A DNA stretch of 28,426 nucleotides from Syntrophaceae bacterium UBA2208 (GTDB lineage: Bacteria > Desulfobacterota > BSN033 > UBA1163): NCBI GenBank assembly GCA_002327885.1, contig DCUS01000058.1, positions 1 through 28,426 on the forward strand, written 5' to 3'. Position numbers and translations under genes: made by a program. Positions 24,002 through 28,426 of this stretch are shown one piece after another. The stretch's first letter is position 1; each line of letters opens with the position of its first letter. The notes under the pieces were generated by a model, which saw only the letters and a program-made list of their open reading frames with translations, made no database searches and was not told the origin of the DNA.

Positions 24002-25936
24002 ATGAGCAGGATGTTGGGTCATTGCTTTGCAGGGAAGAGTCTCTACGTTGATCTGACTGAAAGACAGGTTGAGATCAAAAGAACCCAAGATGTGGAAAAC
24101 GGTTTTTTGGGGGGGAGAGGTTTAAACCAATCGCTGTTGCTCGATGAACAGGGGGAAGGGACCTCCCCTTTTGATGAAAACACCCCTCTTATTTTTGGGG
24201 CCGGTAGATTGGTAGGAACAGGAGCTCCCTGTGCGTCAAGGATGAATATCGATTCGAAGAATGTCTTCACCGGCGGGATAGGGTCGTCGAATTTGGGAGG
24301 ATCCATTGCAGCAGCACTAAAGGCTGCGGGCGTTGATCATGTTTTTATCAAGGGGAAAAGTGAGAAGCCCGTGTACCTATGGGTGAGCACGGATCGCGTC
24401 GAGATCCACGACGCCAGCCATCTCTGGGGAAAGCTCATCTTTGAAACAGGCTCTCTGCTGAGGGAATCGCTGGGGAATAAGAGAATCCACTACGTGGCCG
24501 TCGGCCCTGCAGGAGAACACGCGGTTTGGTCCTCTGCGATCATCGAGGGACATGCGAGGGCTGCTGGTCGATGCGGCTTGGGTGCCATTATGGGTGACAA
24601 GAAGCTGAAAGCCCTTGTGGTGCAGGGAATGGGGAAGAGGTACATCCAAACAGCGCGGCCGGATCAATTTTCGGGGTTGGTGAAGGAATTTTCAGAAAAA
24701 TTGGCTTCTTTGCCTGCCGTGGCAAGAAAGAGGCGCTTTGGAACGGTTGCGGCTATCCCGACCCTGAACCACATGGGGGCCATGCCCGTCCATAACTTTG
24801 CAGATGAATATTTGCCCGAGGAAAAACTCGGACCGTATTTGCCAGAAGTGTTTGAGAGGTTGTCAATGGGCAGGGTTTCATCGTGCCAGCCCTGTGTCAT
24901 CGCATGTCATCAGAAATATCGAGGGGCTTCGCCAGACAGGACACCCCATGATAAGCTGGAGGCCAATACCGTATGGGACTTTGGGCCTCGCTTAGGCCTA
25001 ACCAGTGCCGAGGACCTCCTGTCCTGCCACTCTATGTGCACCCATTACGGCATGGATATTGACAACACAGCTTCCGTGATCTGCTGGGCCATAGACTCTT
25101 TTGACAAGGGGATGTTGAATTCTTCTGACACAGAGGGTCTCATCCTTCGCTGGGGAGATCCCCAGGTTGTTTTTCAATTAATCAGGAAGATCGCATTGAG
25201 AGAGGGGATTGGTGACCTCCTTGCCGAGGGGAGCCGTCAGGCATCCCTGAGAATCGGGAAAGGGTCAGAAAGACTGTCCATCCACATTAAGGGTCAGGAT
25301 TTAATTGAACCCATCCGGAGCTGCAAGGGATGGGCCCTGGGGGTGGTTGTCTCCCCTCGTGGAGGCACACATACGCGGGGAGCCCCACAGACGGAGTTTT
25401 ACCGTGTTGAAAAAGACATGAGTGAAAGGATGTGGGGGGTTGAAAGCGCCGGAATCCCCCAGACCTATCGTGGCAAGCCCCAGGTGGTTGTTTACTATGA
25501 AAAGCTTCATGCCCTTCTCGATTCTTTGGGAATATGTTTTTTTGCAAGCAATTGGTCCTCGCCTGCTCCGGGCCAATTGGGTCCTAATGATCTTGCGGAA
25601 TTGTGTTCTGCTGCCCTGGGAGAAGATTTTTCGGAGGGGAGTCTGATGGAGAGAGGAGAGAGGATTCTCACCTTAGAGAAGATCTACAACCTGATTAATA
25701 CCGATTTCGATAGAAAAGATGATTATCCTCCGGAGTTCTTTTTTGAAGAGCCGATCAAGACCGGTCCTTTTCAAGGTGAGAAACTGGACAGACAGGAGTG
25801 GGGCAGAATGCTCCACGAATACTACGAACTTCACGGTTGGGATCCCGAGACGAGTTATCCGACCGAAGAAAGGCTCAAATCGTTGGCCTTGTGGAAATAT
25901 CTGAAGGTTCTCCGTGACCACGGCAAATCAGGTTAG
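24002..25936 (+). CDS. Aldehyde:ferredoxin oxidoreductase family protein (AOR-2)
   Basis: 644 residues, second AOR paralogue and clearly different from AOR-1. Pterin-binding N-terminal domain: GKSLYVDLTERQVEI (11-25), GFLGGRGLN, and EKPVYLWV. Cluster cysteines C295, C298, C302 in the classical CX2CX3C spacing and the fourth probably C512 (DSLGICFF). ATG 24002 is chosen because GGAGG (23991-23995) lies 6 nt upstream. It starts 24 bp after pxpA, so it is probably cotranscribed with the pxp genes, and ends 31 bp from the convergent flavoenzyme. No ferredoxin gene adjoins it; it may share the one at 6081. Aldehyde oxidation is expected, but the wider family also contains reductases of other substrates. 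Confidence 0.9.
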   Translation: MSRMLGHCFAGKSLYVDLTERQVEIKRTQDVENGFLGGRGLNQSLLLDEQGEGTSPFDENTPLIFGAGRLVGTGAPCASRMNIDSKNVFTGGIGSSNLGGSIAAALKAAGVDHVFIKGKSEKPVYLWVSTDRVEIHDASHLWGKLIFETGSLLRESLGNKRIHYVAVGPAGEHAVWSSAIIEGHARAAGRCGLGAIMGDKKLKALVVQGMGKRYIQTARPDQFSGLVKEFSEKLASLPAVARKRRFGTVAAIPTLNHMGAMPVHNFADEYLPEEKLGPYLPEVFERLSMGRVSSCQPCVIACHQKYRGASPDRTPHDKLEANTVWDFGPRLGLTSAEDLLSCHSMCTHYGMDIDNTASVICWAIDSFDKGMLNSSDTEGLILRWGDPQVVFQLIRKIALREGIGDLLAEGSRQASLRIGKGSERLSIHIKGQDLIEPIRSCKGWALGVVVSPRGGTHTRGAPQTEFYRVEKDMSERMWGVESAGIPQTYRGKPQVVVYYEKLHALLDSLGICFFASNWSSPAPGQLGPNDLAELCSAALGEDFSEGSLMERGERILTLEKIYNLINTDFDRKDDYPPEFFFEEPIKTGPFQGEKLDRQEWGRMLHEYYELHGWDPETSYPTEERLKSLALWKYLKVLRDHGKSG

Positions 25937-25967
25937 CTTCATCGATGCCATCGACGTGTTTCAGAAT

Positions 25968-27956
25968 TCAGATCTTCATGCCAAGCCAAAACCCGTCACA
26001 AATGGCATAGAAAACATTTCGCGGCCTGAGACAATCTCCGATTCTCCTCACCTCGAGTTCTGGATAGCGATCAAGGGGTAGGTCCTCTCCGAGATCTCTT
26101 GGTGTGTATCCTGTGGCCCAAACAATATGGTCAGGATTGATCTCCCTCATCGTCCCGGGTGCTGCTTCGTAATGGATCCTCTTGCCATTGACCCTTCGGA
26201 CCCGTGCGCTCGTCAAGAGCTGAACCCGGGAGTCTTTCGTGAGTCTGTCCAAGAGGTCGTATCTGCTGATCGGTTCGATATCCCTTGCAGCCTCTGCTAT
26301 GGCTTCCAGTACGATGACGTCATTCTGAGCTTCAGATAGGGCAATAGCCACTTCGCATCCCAAAGCGCCGCCCCCGATGACTGCGACACAGGCTCTTGAC
26401 CATGCGATTCCTTTGCGGATGATGTCCTCGGCATGAAGAGGGGTTTCATTTCTAAATTCGATATTTTGAGGAATCCATGGCACGGCCCCTATGGATAGAA
26501 TGAGGACGTGTGGACTTATTTCCTTCAGTAGTTCATTAGAGTAGGAGGTGTGTAATCGCACGTCTACGCCTAGGTGATTTAGTTCATGACGCTGGTATTC
26601 AACCACCCACGCCAACCTTTCTTTACGAGGGAGGCGACTTCCCAAGAAGCACTTTCCTCCTAATCTGGAGCTTTCTTCTATAAGCACCACTTCGTGACCC
26701 CGCTGGGATGCGTAAATCGCCGCTGCACACCCTGCCGGACCACCGCCCACCACCATGAGCTTCCGGGAATCGGTCTTCGACCGAATGAGATTTCGTGATT
26801 CAAGCCCCACTTCGGGGTTTACCGTGCAACTGACTGGGCGGTCTTCGAAGACCCTTGCGCGGACGCAACCCTCATTGCATGAAATACAGTGCCTGATCTC
26901 CTTTTCTTTTCCGTTAAGAGCCTTTACCGGCCATTGGGGATCAGCGATGAAAAGTCTCCCAAAAACCGCAAAATCTATTTCCCCTTCTTGAATAGCGGTT
27001 TCTGCGGACATTGGTTCATGGAAGGGGCCCACTGCCAACAAAGGGACCGTAAGGTCCATCTTGATTTGGTCGATAAGCTTCAGCCTCCACTTCTCCTTGT
27101 AGGACATCGGCTCCAGTTCCCCGCACATGGAACGATTCAACTGGTAATGGACCCCGACAGAGAAGTCAAAGGCATCAACGCCGAGGGCCGAAAGCATCTT
27201 GGCGATCTCAGCGGATTCTTGGATGTCGATGCCTCCCTCCATGAGGTCCGATGCATTCAACCGAATGAGGACAGGAAAGTTCGGTCCGACCTCCTTTCTG
27301 ACTTCGGTCAGGATTTCCTTCGCGAACCGCACCCTGCCTTCGTGAGAGCCGCCGTAGATATCCTGACGTTGATTGGTCAGAGGAGAGAAGAACTGTGCAA
27401 TCAGATAAGCATGGGCACCATGGATTTGAACGGCATCAAAACCTGCCTTTTTGGCCCGGGAGGCCGCCATGGCGAACTTCTGAACGATCCCTTGAATTTC
27501 GGAGATCCCTAAGACCTTTGGATTGGTCAAATAAAGACCCTCGGGTCCTTTTGAGGGAGCAAGGGGTTGTCCCCCTTCATCGATTCCTTTCTTGGCGATG
27601 GCTCCGGCGTGGTTGATCTGAAGTGCACATAGACCTCCCTCTGCATGGACGGCTTGGGACAACCTGTAAAGGCCGGGGATGAATCGGTCCTGGTCCACGC
27701 GGAGCTGTGTTGTTCCTGATTTGCCGGACGGATAGTCGACATTAGCGTTTTCAATAATGATCAATCCGGCCCCTCCTCTGGCCCTTTCCGCATAATAGGC
27801 GATCATCCACTCAGTAACCTCACCCTCGGCATCTGCAAAATTCGTGGCCATGGGAGCCATCACAATACGATTAGACAGTTTCAACGTACCGATCCTTCCC
27901 GGGGAGAAGAGCATGGGAAACCGAACCGGCATTCCTATTCTTGCTTTGTGGTTCAT
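25968..27956 (-). CDS. 4Fe-4S NADH:flavin oxidoreductase, 2,4-dienoyl-CoA reductase/enoate reductase type (OYE-2)
   Basis: About 662 residues, same build as OYE-1. FMN barrel: LSNRIVMAPMATNF (27-40), CALQINHAGAI, HGAHAYLIAQFFSP, FGRLFIADP. 4Fe-4S motif C357, C360, C364, C377 (CX2CX3CX12C, one residue longer than in OYE-1). FAD/NAD(P) domain with LMVVGGGPAGCAAA and VIGGGALGCEVA. The frame is open to an ATG at 28016, but the predicted promoter covers that codon, so I prefer the ATG at 27956 with GGGAG 11 nt upstream. It is the only complete gene on the - strand, convergent with AOR-2, and so separately controlled. Likely a second C=C reductase with a different substrate. Confidence 0.88.
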   Translation of the reverse strand: MNHKARIGMPVRFPMLFSPGRIGTLKLSNRIVMAPMATNFADAEGEVTEWMIAYYAERARGGAGLIIIENANVDYPSGKSGTTQLRVDQDRFIPGLYRLSQAVHAEGGLCALQINHAGAIAKKGIDEGGQPLAPSKGPEGLYLTNPKVLGISEIQGIVQKFAMAASRAKKAGFDAVQIHGAHAYLIAQFFSPLTNQRQDIYGGSHEGRVRFAKEILTEVRKEVGPNFPVLIRLNASDLMEGGIDIQESAEIAKMLSALGVDAFDFSVGVHYQLNRSMCGELEPMSYKEKWRLKLIDQIKMDLTVPLLAVGPFHEPMSAETAIQEGEIDFAVFGRLFIADPQWPVKALNGKEKEIRHCISCNEGCVRARVFEDRPVSCTVNPEVGLESRNLIRSKTDSRKLMVVGGGPAGCAAAIYASQRGHEVVLIEESSRLGGKCFLGSRLPRKERLAWVVEYQRHELNHLGVDVRLHTSYSNELLKEISPHVLILSIGAVPWIPQNIEFRNETPLHAEDIIRKGIAWSRACVAVIGGGALGCEVAIALSEAQNDVIVLEAIAEAARDIEPISRYDLLDRLTKDSRVQLLTSARVRRVNGKRIHYEAAPGTMREINPDHIVWATGYTPRDLGEDLPLDRYPELEVRRIGDCLRPRNVFYAICDGFWLGMKI

Positions 27957-27997
27957 CTGGTCGATTACTCCCGCGAAAGAATCTAAATCCGATTCTA

Positions 27998-28026
27998 CAT
28001 ATAGCATGGGACTCATGCACAGTCAA
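27998..28026 (-). promoter_or_regulatory. Sigma70-like promoter for OYE-2
   Basis: On the - strand TTGACT (28026-28021), exactly 17 bp, TATATG (28003-27998). Transcription would begin near 27991, about 35 nt before the ATG at 27956. It excludes the longer start at 28016, which lies in the spacer. Confidence 0.55.
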
Positions 28027-28289
28027 CATGCGTTTCAACTGTAATTCAGACACTATAGAGGTCCACATTCGTTTAAGAAGGCCGATTTCAGGTTAGAAAG
28101 TTTTCAATTGTGGGGAGGCAGGTCGAGGGCTCTACGCTGGAGAATTTTGCGGAAGGGCATTTCAAAGCGGGTAGATATTTTTAATGGAGGCAATAAGAAA
28201 GGTAGGTCGACGGTAGAGAAACGATTCTATCTACCCTTTACGGGATAACAGTTAGGCAGTAAGGAGTGTTGGCGGCAGGGATAAATCCT

Positions 28290-28426
28290 CTATGGGGGTC
28301 GAGGGTTCTGCATGACTCCGTTTAACTCTCGGCCGATGCGTTGGCATTTGGCTGCGATCTTTTTGCGTGCTTCCTCCCCGAGTATGACCACAAATCCAAT
28401 GAGTTCGAACGGTCTGAATAGAGCGT
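28290..28426 (-). CDS. C-terminal fragment of an unidentified protein (cut by window edge)
   Basis: On the - strand the last 44 codons before TAG at 28292-28290 read as a plausible protein end: FELIGFVVILGE, then a charged helix EEARKKIAAKCQRIGREL, then a short proline-rich tail. A beta strand followed by a long final helix would fit the end of an IclR-type regulator, but this is a guess and the rest lies outside the window. The 273 bp between it and OYE-2 (28017-28289) hold only the OYE-2 promoter. Confidence 0.4.
   Translation of the reverse strand, partial: ALFRPFELIGFVVILGEEARKKIAAKCQRIGRELNGVMQNPRPP

Noticed and set aside
1..28426. CRISPR arrays, tRNA or rRNA genes, frameshifted genes
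   Set aside because: No regularly spaced direct repeats, no cloverleaf-like or rRNA-like sequence noticed, and all recognised genes away from the window edges have uninterrupted full-length frames.

Overview
The window looks like part of the chromosome of a strictly anaerobic bacterium. Two tungsten/molybdenum aldehyde:ferredoxin oxidoreductases (AOR), a polyferredoxin, a MoaD-like sulfur carrier, two 4Fe-4S old-yellow-enzyme (OYE) type flavoenzymes and a nickel-pincer LarA-type racemase all point that way. The gene content (Liv-type transporter, MmgE/PrpD, AOR and OYE genes together) and the dispersed palindromes resemble sediment Desulfobacterota and relatives. That placement is inference; there is no rRNA or marker gene here. 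Nearly all genes lie on the + strand in tight, often overlapping order. Only the last flavoenzyme and a gene fragment at the right edge are on the - strand.

Layout. (1) 1-163: 3' end of an IS630-type transposase cut by the window edge. (2) 347-2733: a GntR/UTRA repressor with a perfect dyad in its upstream region, then a LarA-family racemase. (3) 2848-6865: a structured leader that I read as a candidate Moco/Tuco (molybdenum/tungsten cofactor) riboswitch, followed by an iron-type alcohol dehydrogenase, AOR-1, a four-cluster ferredoxin and a MoaD-like protein. (4) 7126-8550: MmgE/PrpD protein behind an AT-rich promoter. (5) 8763-13411: complete Liv-type ABC importer (binding protein, two permeases, two ATPases) behind a strong sigma70-like promoter. 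(6) 13697-17526: HyuA/HyuB ATP-dependent cyclic-amide hydrolase pair. (7) 17814-21127: 4Fe-4S OYE-type reductase and a GABA-aminotransferase-like enzyme. (8) 21266-23977: PxpB-PxpC-PxpA (5-oxoprolinase-type) set, clearly divergent. (9) 24002-25936: AOR-2. (10) 25968-27956, minus strand: a second 4Fe-4S OYE-type reductase, convergent with AOR-2.

How the genes may work together (inference): the Liv importer takes up a small amide or amino-acid-like compound. OYE enzymes saturate C=C bonds. HyuAB and the divergent PxpBCA complex open cyclic amides (lactam, hydantoin or oxoproline-like) at the cost of ATP. The class III aminotransferase turns the resulting omega-amino acid into a semialdehyde. 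The AORs oxidise the aldehyde to the acid with reduction of ferredoxin, or the Fe-ADH interconverts aldehyde and alcohol. MmgE/PrpD and LarA then act on the carboxylic or hydroxy acids. This parallels aerobic caprolactam/2-pyrrolidinone routes (ATP-dependent lactamase, then omega-aminotransferase, then aldehyde oxidation), but with oxygen-independent, tungsten-type aldehyde oxidation. I did not see CRISPR arrays, tRNAs or rRNAs.
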